Part shown: positions 35,614-44,476 of the stretch, piece after piece
Position numbering within the stretch: position 1 is the stretch's first letter
Layout: every line of letters begins with the position of its first letter
Source: Rhodoblastus sp963748385
GTDB taxonomy: Bacteria > Pseudomonadota > Alphaproteobacteria > Rhizobiales > Beijerinckiaceae
Length of the DNA stretch: 64,000 nt
NCBI GenBank assembly: GCA_963748385.1
Contig: CAVVIQ010000016.1
Coordinates: 1 to 64,000, forward strand
Reading direction: 5' to 3'
The notes under the pieces: generated by a model
Databases searched by the model: none
What the model was told of the DNA's origin: nothing
The model's input: only the letters and a program-made list of their open reading frames with translations
Made by a program: the position numbers and the translations under genes

Positions 35614-36279
35614 ATGGCCGCCACGATTCAACATAGCGAAGTCGTCCTGGGGCGCCATGCCCTGCCCGGCCTGATCGCCGCGCCGCCAAAGCCGCGCGGT
35701 CTGATCCTGTTCGCCCATGGCTCGGGCTCGAGCCGGTTCAGTCCGCGCAACGTCCAGGCGGCCGACGCCCTCAATGCGGCGGGCTACGCCACCTTGCTGT
35801 TCGACCTGCTGACCGAGGAGGAGGCGCGCGACCGGCGCAAGGTCTTCGACATCGAACTGCTCGGGGCGCGTCTGGTCGAGGCCATCGACTGGGCGCGCGA
35901 GGACGACCGCGTGTTCGCCCTTCCGTTTGGCCTGTTCGGAGCGAGCACCGGCGCGGCGGCGGCCATTCTCGCCGCGGTCGCGCGCAGCTCAGACGTCGCC
36001 GCGGTCGTCTCGCGAGGCGGACGTCCCGATCTCGCGGGCGCCCGCATCGCCGCTCTGGCCGCGCCCATCCTCTTGATCGTCGGCGGAGACGACCGCGAAG
36101 TTCTGGCGCTCAACCGCGCCGCGCGAAGCCAGTGCCGCACGACGGCTGAACTGAAGATCGTTCCCGGCGCGACCCATCTATTCGAGGAGCCGGGCGCGCT
36201 GGAGCAGGCCATTGCGGCGGCGACGAGCTGGTTCGACCTCCATCTGCCGCCCCGAGCGATCAGGTTCCCGGATCGCTAG
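35614..36279 (+). CDS. Dienelactone hydrolase-like alpha/beta hydrolase
   Basis: 221 residues, complete alpha/beta fold. Oxyanion region LILFAHGSGSSRFSPRN, nucleophile elbow FGASTGAAAAILAA with the Ser, the Asp in LLIVGGDDREVL, and the His in PGATHLFEEPGAL. Proteins of this group are often found next to or fused with a phosphoribosyltransferase; here such a domain survives only as a fragment directly downstream (36320-36451). That supports the same family relationship and suggests its partner was lost. Substrate unknown. Confidence 0.85.
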   Translation: MAATIQHSEVVLGRHALPGLIAAPPKPRGLILFAHGSGSSRFSPRNVQAADALNAAGYATLLFDLLTEEEARDRRKVFDIELLGARLVEAIDWAREDDRVFALPFGLFGASTGAAAAILAAVARSSDVAAVVSRGGRPDLAGARIAALAAPILLIVGGDDREVLALNRAARSQCRTTAELKIVPGATHLFEEPGALEQAIAAATSWFDLHLPPRAIRFPDR

Positions 36280-36319
36280 ACCGCCGGCCTCTTCTGCCCG
36301 CGCCGGCCGTGCGCCGCGA

Positions 36320-36451
36320 AATCCCGTCGTTTACGCCTTGCCCCGTGGCGGCGTTCCGGTCGCCGCGCCCACCGCCCGCGCCCTCGACGCGCCGCTCGAC
36401 CTCATTCTGACGCGCAAGATCGGCGCGCCCGGCCATCCCGAGCTGGCGCTC
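36320..36451 (+). pseudogene. Relic of a type I phosphoribosyltransferase
   Basis: A 44-codon stretch reads NPVVYALPRGGVPVAAPTAR then ALDAPLDLILTRKIGAPGHP and ELAL. It matches the core of the short phosphoribosyltransferases often paired with dienelactone hydrolase-like proteins (PxVxALPRGGVPVAxxxA, KIGAPGxPELAxGAV). The ordinary protein is about 200 residues; here homology stops after PELAL, where the reading enters the convergent kinase gene. No start codon is convincing. A deletion that joined this locus to the FixL-like gene would explain the truncation. Confidence 0.7.
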
Positions 36452-36468
36452 CGCCGCCATGGACGGTT

Positions 36469-38627
36469 CTATCTGGACTTCCACCAGTTCGACAATCTCG
36501 AAGTGGTTCGGACCTGGCGGAATTCAGGACCCGGCGTTGACCTCCGCCCCGCGCATTCCTGGACCGTTTCCTCCGCCTCCCTGGCTTCCGGCGCAAGCGG
36601 CAGCTCCAGTTCGAAGATCGAGCCGCGCGGGACGTTCGCCCTGTAGGCGATCGTCCCGCCATGCCTATCGATGACGCCCTTGCTGATGGAGAGGCCGACC
36701 CCCATGCCATTGCGCTTGGTGGTGAAAAAAGGCGAGAACAGTTTCGCCGCCGCGTCGGCCGAGACGCCGACGCCATTGTCGGCTATGGCGACGCGGACCC
36801 GCGCCGGCCCCGCAGCGCTTGTCTCGACGACAATCTCGGGCGCTTCGCAATCGATCACCGCATCGTCGGCGTTGCGCAGGAGATTGACGAGAACCTGCTC
36901 GATCTCGATCGGGTCGGCGAGGACGCGGGCGCCGGCCAGTCCGGCGGGGACGCCCGCCCGGACGATCCTGGCGTGCGAGCGCAAGGGGACCAGCTTGAGC
37001 GCGTCGGCGATCAGGTCGTCGAGCACGACCATGCGCCGCTCCGGCGGCCGCTTTTCGATGAAGCCGCGCAGCCTCGTCAGGATTTCACTGGCGCGCCGCG
37101 CCTGTTCCTCGATCTTGCCGATCAGGTCGGTGTCCGGCGGCTTGCCGGCGGTCGGCCGCGCCCGCCGATAGGCGGCGGAGAAATTGCGGATCGCGGCGAG
37201 GGGCTGGGCGACCTCATGCGCCAGGGCGGCGACCATTTCGCCCATGTCGTTCAGGCGGCTGACATGCGCCAGCTCTGCGCGCATCAGGTTGACGCGGCGC
37301 CGCTCCGCCTCGATCGGGCTCAGGTCGCGCATGATCCCGACGAAGAGCGGATCGTCCTCCGCGCCCGCCTCGCTCACCGTTAGTTCGAGCGGAAAGATTC
37401 CGCCGTCCTTGCGGCGGCCCCTGGCCACGCGGCGCAGGCCAGCGATCCGGGACGATCCGCCGCGGCCGAATTCGGCAGGAAGGGAACTCCTTGTCGGACG
37501 GGCAGGGCTTCGGGAGCCAGACGATCGACCCCGAGACCAATCAGTTCCTCAGCGCCATAGCCGAAAATTTCGCGCGCCGCCGGATTGGCCGAACGGATCG
37601 CGCCTTCGCGGCCGAAAGTGACGATGGCGTCCATCGCGGTTTCGAATATGGCGTTCAGCCGCGCTTTCGTTTTCGCGCAAATTGCGCTGGATGCGGACAC
37701 GCTCCGTGACATCCTCGACGAAAATGACGACGCCGCCGATGCGGCGACTCGCCGAGGCGCCAGGGCTGGGTTTCCCATCTCAGCCAATGTCGGTGGCCGT
37801 CAACCCGCACATACAGATCGTGCTCGCTGCGAACGTTCTCGCCGCCGAGCGCGCGGCGGAAACGCCTCCCGCCATTCCTCTGGAACGCCGGGCGCGACGT
37901 CGAAAACGGATTTTCCGACAATGTCGCGGCCGAGTTCGAAAATGCCGCGCCATCTGGCGCTGGTCGCAAGATAAAGGATGTCGCGGTCGAACATGGCCAT
38001 GGCCGCTGGGGCCTGTTCGACGAAATGGCGCAACTCCTCCGCTTCGGCGCGCAGCAGGGCCTCGCTGGAGCGACGGGCCCGGATCAGCAGGAAGGGCAGG
38101 CGCGCCAGCGCGATATAAGCCGCGGAATCGAACAGGAAGTCGAAATAGGCCGACGGGTGAACGACGGGCGGGACCGGCCGCGAAAGGAGCGCCGCGGCCA
38201 AGCCGAGATGGCCGAACAGCAGAAAGAGGGCGGCCGCCGCGGCGCCCCAGGCGACGCCGCACAGCAAGGCTGAAACAACGATGGCCGAATAGAAAATGTC
38301 GCGCCACGCATAATGGTCGACGGGGGCTGGCAGGGTTTCGACCAGAACGAGGGCGCCGACGATGGCGAAAACGCAGATGAAAGCCCTCACGCCGACCGGC
38401 GTCGCGGCGAGCGAGTCGAAAAATCCCGCTATGCGCGCCTCGAATCCCGAAGGCGCGCGCGGCGCGGTCTTTCCCGCCTCGACGAGTTCACCCACCTGAC
38501 GCCCTAGCCCCTGGAGCCTTTCGCGATCGCATCCTTTCGCGAGCCATTCTTGTCTCGCCTGTTTTCGCGGCGGATTTTCATGTTTAACCCATTTCGGGAT
38601 CGTCTCCAACGCCGCGTCACGAGCCAT
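36469..38627 (-). pseudogene. FixL-like PAS sensor histidine kinase broken by several frame changes
   Basis: The parts of one large membrane kinase are in order but in different frames. 38627-37800: membrane segments and a first PAS (FVEQAPAAMAMFDRDILYLA). About 37860-37760: the PAS end (HDLYVRVDGHRHWLRWETQP). About 37745-37680: VVIFVEDVTERVRIQRNL. 37700-37470: a second PAS (ARLNAIFETAMDAIV, IFGYGAEELIG). 37428-36469: the His kinase core with His in AALAHEVAQPLAAIRNF, N box VNLLRNADDAV and GMGVGLSISKGVIDRHGG. At least four frame changes lie between about 37830 and 37465. In the repaired second PAS, the heme-ligand His of FixL (YRHEHDGYL) is replaced by VRQGVPFL, so oxygen sensing by heme is not supported. 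It may be a pseudogene or sequence error. Confidence 0.75.
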
Positions 38628-38778
38628 TGCTCCAGATCAAATCTTTCGGCTGAGTTCGGACGCATTGTGACAGTGGAGACACGATCCGCGCCGCTTCGGA
38701 CATGATCGTTGGGGCCGAACCGGAACAACAACCGAAGCGAAGCCCGATCCCGGCGTAAAAGGAGCTTGCGCGAGGACC

Positions 38779-39378
38779 ATGGGGCAGATGGTTCACATCA
38801 TCGAGGACGACGCGGGCATGGGCGATTCCCTTGCCCTGCTCCTGCAAAGCGCCGGGTTCGAAACCAGGCTGTACGGCTCGGCGACGGATTTTCTCGGGTC
38901 CGGCCCGCCATCCTCCGGCTGCGTGGTCAGCGACGTGCGCATGCCCGCCATGAGCGGACTTGAACTGCTCGACGAGATGAAAAAGCGGCGCATGCCCCAG
39001 CCGGTCGTGCTGATGACGGCCTTCGCCGACGTGCCGCTGGCGGTCAAGGCGATGAAGCTCGGCGCCGTCGACTTCATCGAGAAGCCTTTCGACGACGAAT
39101 CCATGATCTCCTCGGTGCGCGCGGCCCTCGGCAAGCGTTGCGGGGACAATTCGGCCGCCGATCGGGAAAAGCTGGAAAAGCTCACCGCCCGCGAAAGGAG
39201 CGTCCTCGACGGGCTGCTCAGGGGCAAGCCGAACAAGACCATCGCCCATGAGCTTGGGGTCAGCGTGCGCACGGTGGAATCCCACCGCGCCCGTCTGATG
39301 GCCAAGACCCAAACGCGAAGCCTGTCGGAATTGATCCGGATATCGCTGCTCGCCGAAGGAGCTGATTACGCGGTCTGA
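38779..39378 (+). CDS. FixJ-like response regulator
   Basis: 199 residues, complete. Receiver domain with Asp10/Asp11, phospho-acceptor Asp52 in CVVSDVRMPAMSGLELLDEM, Thr in VLMTAFADV and Lys in IEKPF. The C-terminal LuxR-type helix-turn-helix reads LTARERSVLDGLLRGKPNKT then IAHELGVSVRTVESHRARLM. FixJ-type proteins switch on micro-aerobic or other genes after phosphorylation by a PAS kinase. It is divergent to the broken FixL-like gene, which is its probable partner. If that kinase is truly inactive, this regulator is orphaned. Confidence 0.88.
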   Translation: MGQMVHIIEDDAGMGDSLALLLQSAGFETRLYGSATDFLGSGPPSSGCVVSDVRMPAMSGLELLDEMKKRRMPQPVVLMTAFADVPLAVKAMKLGAVDFIEKPFDDESMISSVRAALGKRCGDNSAADREKLEKLTARERSVLDGLLRGKPNKTIAHELGVSVRTVESHRARLMAKTQTRSLSELIRISLLAEGADYAV

Positions 39379-39426
39379 CAAGGGTTCCGCATCGATCATG
39401 CGGAACGCCGGCAAAGCCGTGGCGCC

Positions 39427-40077
39427 CTATTGGGCGCGGGACGCCGCAGCCCGCCCGCCCGCGCCGGGGGAGGTGTGTTTCGCGCTCTGTTGCGCGGCCA
39501 GCCCCGGGATGGGATCGCCGGGAATGTCGGCCAAAGCCATGGTGTCGTCCGGCAGGCGCGTCCATACCCGGGTCTGGCCCAACAGCGGCGTGGCGACATA
39601 ACCGCGCAGATTGAGCTTCTGATTGTCGGGCGTCACTTCGATCTGGGCGCTCCACACCGATCCGTCGCGCGGATCGAGAATCTTGCCGTCCTCGTATTTC
39701 GCCGCGCCATGCCTTTTCATGCCCCAGACGATGACGAGACCGAGCATCGGCTTGTCCTTCTTCTCGCCGGGACAATGGGCGCAAAGCGGATTTTCCGGTG
39801 GGTCTTCCGGGTAAGTGATCTGCTTGACCAGCCGGCCCTCGTAGGAGCCATCGTTCTCGTAAAAATAGAAGACGCCGCCCGGCCTGCCGTCGCCGTCGTC
39901 ATAGGCCATCCAGAAGCCGTCGAGAACAGGAGCGGAATGAGAACTCGCCGGGGGCTGGGGCCCGGCGCCTTGCGCGCGCCCCGCCGAAATCAAAGCCGGC
40001 GCCGGCGCCAGAAGGGCGACGCCCAGCAGCGCGAGCCGAAGCCGCGACATTGAAAAGAAACGAAACTCGAAACGCAT
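39427..40077 (-). CDS. DUF2147 periplasmic protein
   Basis: About 216 residues from ATG 40077, which follows GGAG at seven bases. Signal peptide LRLALLGVALLAPAPALISA is followed by a DUF2147 lipocalin-like domain: GFWMAYDDGDGRPGGVFYFY, the metal-like CAHCPGEKKDKPMLGL insert, and GKILDPRDGSVWSAQIEVTP with LNLRGYVATPLLGQTRVWTR. The domain function is unknown. An unusual short Pro/Ala-rich tail follows. No obvious operon partner. Confidence 0.75.
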   Translation of the reverse strand: MRFEFRFFSMSRLRLALLGVALLAPAPALISAGRAQGAGPQPPASSHSAPVLDGFWMAYDDGDGRPGGVFYFYENDGSYEGRLVKQITYPEDPPENPLCAHCPGEKKDKPMLGLVIVWGMKRHGAAKYEDGKILDPRDGSVWSAQIEVTPDNQKLNLRGYVATPLLGQTRVWTRLPDDTMALADIPGDPIPGLAAQQSAKHTSPGAGGRAAASRAQ

Positions 40078-40375
40078 CCGTTCTCTCCCCGCTTGCAGAC
40101 ATCGAGCAGGATAAGCCATTTTGCGGGTTCTCAATGAAAAAATTGGGACAAAATCGGGAATTCGCCGTCAAGATCGAAGGCAGGCCTGGAGTCCTGCGGT
40201 CGCCGCCGCCAAGGACGCCCCAACCGCGCGCAGGGCGCGCGGCAAGGATCGCGGCGAAGAAAATGTGCGGCGAAAAAGGCGGAGAAAATCCGGAAGCAGA
40301 AAAAATTAACCATTTTTCAGCACCCGGGCGGTAGGAGGGAAGCCGGGCCGCGCGCCGGCCCGCGGGTGAATTTCG

Positions 40376-41806
40376 GTGAGCAGACCCTTCGCGACCTTTT
40401 CTTTCGCGCCCGGCCCGGCGCGCGCCGCCGCGCCGCCGAGGCCCGATCGCTCAACCGGGCGCGGCGATCGGGACGCCGTTCTCGACCTTCTCCTGTTCGG
40501 CGCCGACGAAAGATCGGGCGCAACCCAGCGCGACCGCCGCCACGCCGCCGATGAAATCTGGTTTTCGTCCTGCGAAGCGACCGCGCTTTCCGGACGCGCC
40601 CGCCGGGCCGCCAGCAACGCCTACGCCCGCGTCTTCGGCGCGGGAGCCGCCCCTCCGTTGCCCCTCTGGTTCGACGAACTGCGCCGCCGTCTTGCCGGCC
40701 TGTTCAACGCGCCGGAATGCCAAACCGCGCTTGCCGCCTCGGCCGCCGAGGCGGAATTCCTTTTCGACGCGCTGACCCGGGCGGCGTCACGGCGCCCGGT
40801 CGTCCATGTCGCCGCCGCGGCGCCCGAGCGGCCGGAAGGCGCCGGAATACTGGCGCGATCCTTCCCGCTGCGCGACCGTTATGGCCTCGCCTTGCCGATG
40901 GACGAGATCGACGCCGAGGCGTCGCGGCAAGTCGCCGACGCGCTCGCGGCCGGAGCCGATGTCGCGCTTCATCTCGCCGATTGTTCCGAAACCGGGCTTT
41001 CCGGGCCGTCGCGCGCCTGCGTCGCCCGCCTGGAGCAGGATTTTCCCGGGCGCCTGACCGTCCTGATCGACGCCCGGCAGTTGCGCGGCGCGCGCCAGAC
41101 GATCGCCGCCGATCTCGCGGCCGGCCGCGCCGTCCTGCTGTCGGGCTCGACCTTCGCCGGCGGCCCCGAAGGCGCCGCGGCTTTGCTCCTGCCCCCGGCT
41201 TTTGTCGAACGGATCGGAGCCTTCGACCTGCCGGCCCCGCTCGCCGCCCAATGCGCCGCGCTGGACTGGCCGCCGGCCTTGCGCGAGCGCCTTCGCGGCG
41301 ATTTTGCCCAGATCGCCGATCTTCGGCTCGGGCTGCGCTGGGAGGCCGCCCTGGCCGAAATGGAGGCCTTGTTCGCCATCGACCCCGGCCGGCGCGCCGT
41401 GATCGCGGCCGCTTTCCTGCGCGAGGCCCATCGCCATCTCGCCGCCTCGCCTTTCCTGAAAGCGGCGGATTTCCAGGTCGCAGGGAACGGCGCGCCCCTG
41501 CTCCTGCCGATCCTGACCTTCGACGAGCGCGGACGCGCGATCAAGGCGGACAAGCTGCGTCGAGCCCTCGCCGATCCGGCGGAGCGCCTTGACCGCGGCG
41601 CCGCGCGCCGCCCGATCCACCTCGGCGGCCCCATCGCGATCGGCGGCCGCAAGGCGCTCCGCCTCGCGCCGGGCGCGCCGCAAATCAACGGCGTCGCCGA
41701 GCGGCTCGCCGAGGGCCAAAGCTTCGCGGAAGCCTTCCGGCCGCTCGCCGACGACCTGCGGGAAACCTTCGCCCGTTGGAGCGAACTCGCCCACGACGGG
41801 TTCTAA
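40376..41806 (+). CDS. PLP-fold (fold type I, class V-like) protein lacking the catalytic lysine
   Basis: 476 residues from a GTG start. The fold is recognisable from an N-terminal SSCEATALSGRARRAASNAY loop and the cofactor Asp region TVLIDARQLRGARQTIAADL (Asp232). The segment RAVLLSGSTFAGGPEGAAAL stands where PLP enzymes of this type read SGSKFFGGPPF; Thr259 occupies the position of the Schiff-base Lys. The protein therefore cannot form the usual internal aldimine and is probably a pseudoenzyme or uses another chemistry. Function not known. The start is uncertain because the first 55 residues are low in homology and the best ribosome-like site is far upstream. Confidence 0.65.
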   Translation: MSRPFATFSFAPGPARAAAPPRPDRSTGRGDRDAVLDLLLFGADERSGATQRDRRHAADEIWFSSCEATALSGRARRAASNAYARVFGAGAAPPLPLWFDELRRRLAGLFNAPECQTALAASAAEAEFLFDALTRAASRRPVVHVAAAAPERPEGAGILARSFPLRDRYGLALPMDEIDAEASRQVADALAAGADVALHLADCSETGLSGPSRACVARLEQDFPGRLTVLIDARQLRGARQTIAADLAAGRAVLLSGSTFAGGPEGAAALLLPPAFVERIGAFDLPAPLAAQCAALDWPPALRERLRGDFAQIADLRLGLRWEAALAEMEALFAIDPGRRAVIAAAFLREAHRHLAASPFLKAADFQVAGNGAPLLLPILTFDERGRAIKADKLRRALADPAERLDRGAARRPIHLGGPIAIGGRKALRLAPGAPQINGVAERLAEGQSFAEAFRPLADDLRETFARWSELAHDGF

Positions 41807-41810
41807 TCGG

Positions 41811-42395
41811 CTAATTCAGCAGCTCCAACCCGTTGTTTTCCTCGGTTTTCTTCGGGCCGTGCGTCTCTTCCCGCGCGGCCGACGACTGCCGGGGGATCGA
41901 GGCGTGAATGCGCGTCGGCTTGCCGTCCTCGGGCCAGAAGGTGAAGATCAGCTTGCGGGGACCGGCGTGGAGTTTGAACCGTCCCGAAAAGCCTCTGGCT
42001 TCGCTGGCGCCAGCGAAGCCCTGCCCCGCGATCCGCCCTGAAACGGCGCCGGAGGAGCCGCGCGTCGCCTCGCGCCAGAAGCCGCGCGCCTCGGCGCCGT
42101 CGGCTACATATTGGGCCCGAAGGTCGAATTCATAGGAATCCGATTCGCAAGCGATGTTCTGCGACAGGACGCCGCCGTCCTTCGCGGTTTCGCCGGTCGC
42201 GCGGCAGTCCAGATCCTTTCGCGCGCCATTGTCTTCGACCATATAGCCGGGGCCACGGAAACTGCCGGAAAAATAGGAAAGATCTCCCGCCCGCCCCGGC
42301 GCGGCGCCAAACGCCGCGAGCCAAAACGCCGCCGCGCAGGCGACCCGCGCCGCGCGTCCGCCATGCGGCAGGAAAAACGCATCGCTTGCGGTCAT
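41811..42395 (-). CDS. Hypothetical secreted protein
   Basis: About 194 residues from ATG 42395, which follows GGAG at six bases. A signal peptide (ARVACAAAFWLAAFGAAPGR) leads to a beta-rich mature part beginning DLSYFSGSFRGPGYMVEDNG. Two cysteines (LDCRATGE and IACESDS) may form a disulfide. Repeated RGF and GFxGxF elements (ARGFWREA, RGFSGRFKLHAGPR) suggest a beta-barrel or lipocalin-type domain. Family not recognised. It is convergent with the PLP-like gene; the two stops are five bases apart. Confidence 0.6.
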   Translation of the reverse strand: MTASDAFFLPHGGRAARVACAAAFWLAAFGAAPGRAGDLSYFSGSFRGPGYMVEDNGARKDLDCRATGETAKDGGVLSQNIACESDSYEFDLRAQYVADGAEARGFWREATRGSSGAVSGRIAGQGFAGASEARGFSGRFKLHAGPRKLIFTFWPEDGKPTRIHASIPRQSSAAREETHGPKKTEENNGLELLN

Positions 42396-42575
42396 CGGCG
42401 TCTCCGGCAAAAGGCGCCGCACTATGAACCGCGGCCGCGCCTTTGAAAAGCAAGGCCCGGTCAGATCAACGCGCCGATCAGCCAAGGGAGCGCATAGAGC
42501 GCCTGAACTTGCGCCCTGCTGGCGCGCACGGCGCAAGGTCGGGCGGCGATCCGGACGGAAATTTCGGCTTGACGC

Positions 42576-43019
42576 TCACGCCCGCCCCCTTTCCTTCGCC
42601 AGAGCGGCGGCGCGACGTTCGAAACCCGCAACGACCCTGCGCTCGAATTCCGGCGCCGCCAGAACCGCCAAGGCGTCGAGCAGGCGCGACTCGAGTTCGA
42701 GCGTCAGGTCGCAGGTCAAAAGACAGCCCTCGCCCCGGGGCGCGAAACGCCACAACAGGTGGAAATCGCGGATCGGACCGTCCTGGGATTCGACGACGAT
42801 TTCGCGCGGCGGGTCGGCGCGGGCCTCGCTGACAAAGACGAAACGCAGCGCGCCGAAGCCGAAGACATTCTCGACCCGCCGCCATGTCCCCTCTCGGCTC
42901 AGCACCCGCGCGGCGCGGCAGGCGGGAACGAATTGGGGATAGGCCTCGATTTCGTACGCCAGGGCGAACAGATCCTCCGGCGAATGACGCGGAAAAAAGA
43001 CCTCGAACCGCCTCCGCAT
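42576..43019 (-). CDS. SRPBCC (RatA/Coq10-like) protein
   Basis: 147 residues with a START/SRPBCC lipid-binding fold. The signature YEIEAYPQFVPACRAARVLS, with FGFGALRFVFVSEARADPPR and LLWRFAPRGEGCLLTCDLTL, is that of the Coq10/RatA group. Eukaryotic Coq10 binds ubiquinone, and E. coli RatA is tied to ribosome association; which applies here is not known. It lies 110 bases after the hemerythrin gene on the same strand, so cotranscription is possible. Confidence 0.8.
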   Translation of the reverse strand: MRRRFEVFFPRHSPEDLFALAYEIEAYPQFVPACRAARVLSREGTWRRVENVFGFGALRFVFVSEARADPPREIVVESQDGPIRDFHLLWRFAPRGEGCLLTCDLTLELESRLLDALAVLAAPEFERRVVAGFERRAAALAKERGRA

Positions 43020-43129
43020 CCCTGTTCTCTCTCCGCCGCTCCCGGCTGCATTTCGACCGCAAACCGATTGGAAGGCAAGGCAAAATCCATCCGGCGCGGC
43101 CTTGGCCGGCGTCGCGCGGAGCCGCCGTT

Positions 43130-43537
43130 TCAGGCGCGGCAGGGCCCGGCGGCGAAATCGTCGATTTTCTCGCCGAAAAATTCGGACGAAATCCGGTCCG
43201 GGCCGGCGACATGATTGGCGACGAGTTGCGCCAGGTCGAAGGCGATCAGGCGACGCCGGACTCGCGGCTCGGCGTTGGAAAAAGACGCCCGGATCGTTGC
43301 CGCTTCGTCGAGCAGCGCGGCGTGCTGGATGCGGTGACAGGGAAGGATCGGCACGCCGACCCGCTCCATTTCCGCCTCCTCGCGCGCGAAATGGGCGGCG
43401 ATTTCGGCAAGAATCGCGTCGAGATGGGGCGCAAGGCCGGAGTCCGCAACCTGCGCCGTTTGCGCGAACATCTGCTCCAAAGCGTAATGGTCCTCGTCCA
43501 TCACCCGGACGCCCAGCGGCAATTGCGGCAGATTCAT
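43130..43537 (-). CDS. Hemerythrin-domain protein
   Basis: 135 residues, almost only the hemerythrin four-helix bundle. All non-heme diiron ligands are visible with the right spacing: His17, His49-x3-Glu53, His68-x3-His72, His109-x4-Asp114. Such proteins bind O2 or NO, or buffer iron. The short extra C-terminal tail carries one Cys. No signal peptide is present, so it acts in the cytoplasm. It neighbours an SRPBCC gene on the same strand. Confidence 0.8.
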   Translation of the reverse strand: MNLPQLPLGVRVMDEDHYALEQMFAQTAQVADSGLAPHLDAILAEIAAHFAREEAEMERVGVPILPCHRIQHAALLDEAATIRASFSNAEPRVRRRLIAFDLAQLVANHVAGPDRISSEFFGEKIDDFAAGPCRA

Positions 43538-43637
43538 CTCGTCCTCGCGCGGTTCCGACTGGCCGGCGGCCCTTTTTAGACGGCGCCTGCCGGCGAGACT
43601 TTGCGCGGGCGCAAAAGGCGAAAGGAAAAGAATCTTT

Positions 43638-44324
43638 TTACACGCCTCCGGTCACCGGCAGGAGCGCGCCGGTGATGGCCCGCGATTTTTTCGACGCCAG
43701 GAACAGAACGGCCTCGGCCAGTTCCGCCGGTCGCACCCATTTGCCGAAATCGGCGTCCGGCATGTCGGCGCGATTGGCCGGCGTGTCGATGATCGAGGGC
43801 AGGACGGCGTTGACCGTCACCCTGCCTTTCAATTCCTCGGCGAGGCTTTCGGTCAATTTGGCGATTCCCGCCTTTGAGGCGGCGTAGGCGCCCATGCCGG
43901 CGCCGGCTTTCACTGCGCCAAGCGCGCCGACATTGACGATGGCGCCCGAGCCGCTCCTTTCGAGGAAAGGCAGCGCCGCCATGCAGGCGGAGACCGCCGT
44001 GCGCAAATTGAGATCGTACATGCGGTCCCAGGCGGCGAGATCGCCCCCGCCGACTTTCTGCCAGACGAAGCCGCCGGCGATATTGAGCAATGCGTCCATG
44101 CCGCCGAAATGCGCGCCGATGCGCGCGAAGGCCGCGCGCGCGGCCGCCGGATCGGCGAGATCGACGCCGCCCACGATCAAATTCCGCGCCGCGTCCGCCG
44201 CACCGGGCGCGGAGTCGCTCCTGTCCACCTGCGCGACCGAAGCGCCCATTTCAAGCGCGCGCTGGACCACCGCCCGGCCGAGGGCGCCGAAAGCGCCCGT
44301 AACGACGACGATTCTCTTTTCCAT
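43638..44324 (-). CDS. Short-chain dehydrogenase/reductase (SDR)
   Basis: About 228 residues from ATG 44324, preceded by GGAGA. Cofactor loop VVVTGAFGALGRAVVQRAL (a TGxxxxLG variant), LNIAGGFVWQKVGGG, and the catalytic Tyr and Lys in MGAYAASKAGIAKLTESLAE are present. The C terminus ends in a typical ALLPVTGGV. NADPH preference is suggested by DRSD after the first beta-alpha unit but is not certain. Substrate unknown. It is divergent to the large acyltransferase gene, with about 150 bases between the starts, so shared regulation is possible. Confidence 0.82.
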   Translation of the reverse strand: MEKRIVVVTGAFGALGRAVVQRALEMGASVAQVDRSDSAPGAADAARNLIVGGVDLADPAAARAAFARIGAHFGGMDALLNIAGGFVWQKVGGGDLAAWDRMYDLNLRTAVSACMAALPFLERSGSGAIVNVGALGAVKAGAGMGAYAASKAGIAKLTESLAEELKGRVTVNAVLPSIIDTPANRADMPDADFGKWVRPAELAEAVLFLASKKSRAITGALLPVTGGV

Positions 44325-44476
44325 GACGTCTCCTCGCGCTGCGCTTGGTTCAAGCGCCAGAGTGGCCGGATCGAGTGGCCGTGACAAGGCCTGAGCCCGC
44401 GCCGTATCGTCGCTCCGATCGCAATCGTTTTCTTAACCGCGCCGGGGCCTAATCGCGGGACCCCCGGGAGAACCTC

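Noticed and set aside
33679..35718. 679-codon minus-strand frame opposite the AsmA gene
   Set aside because: Antisense shadow of a recognised gene; Gly/Arg/Asp-rich, no family motif, no ribosome site.
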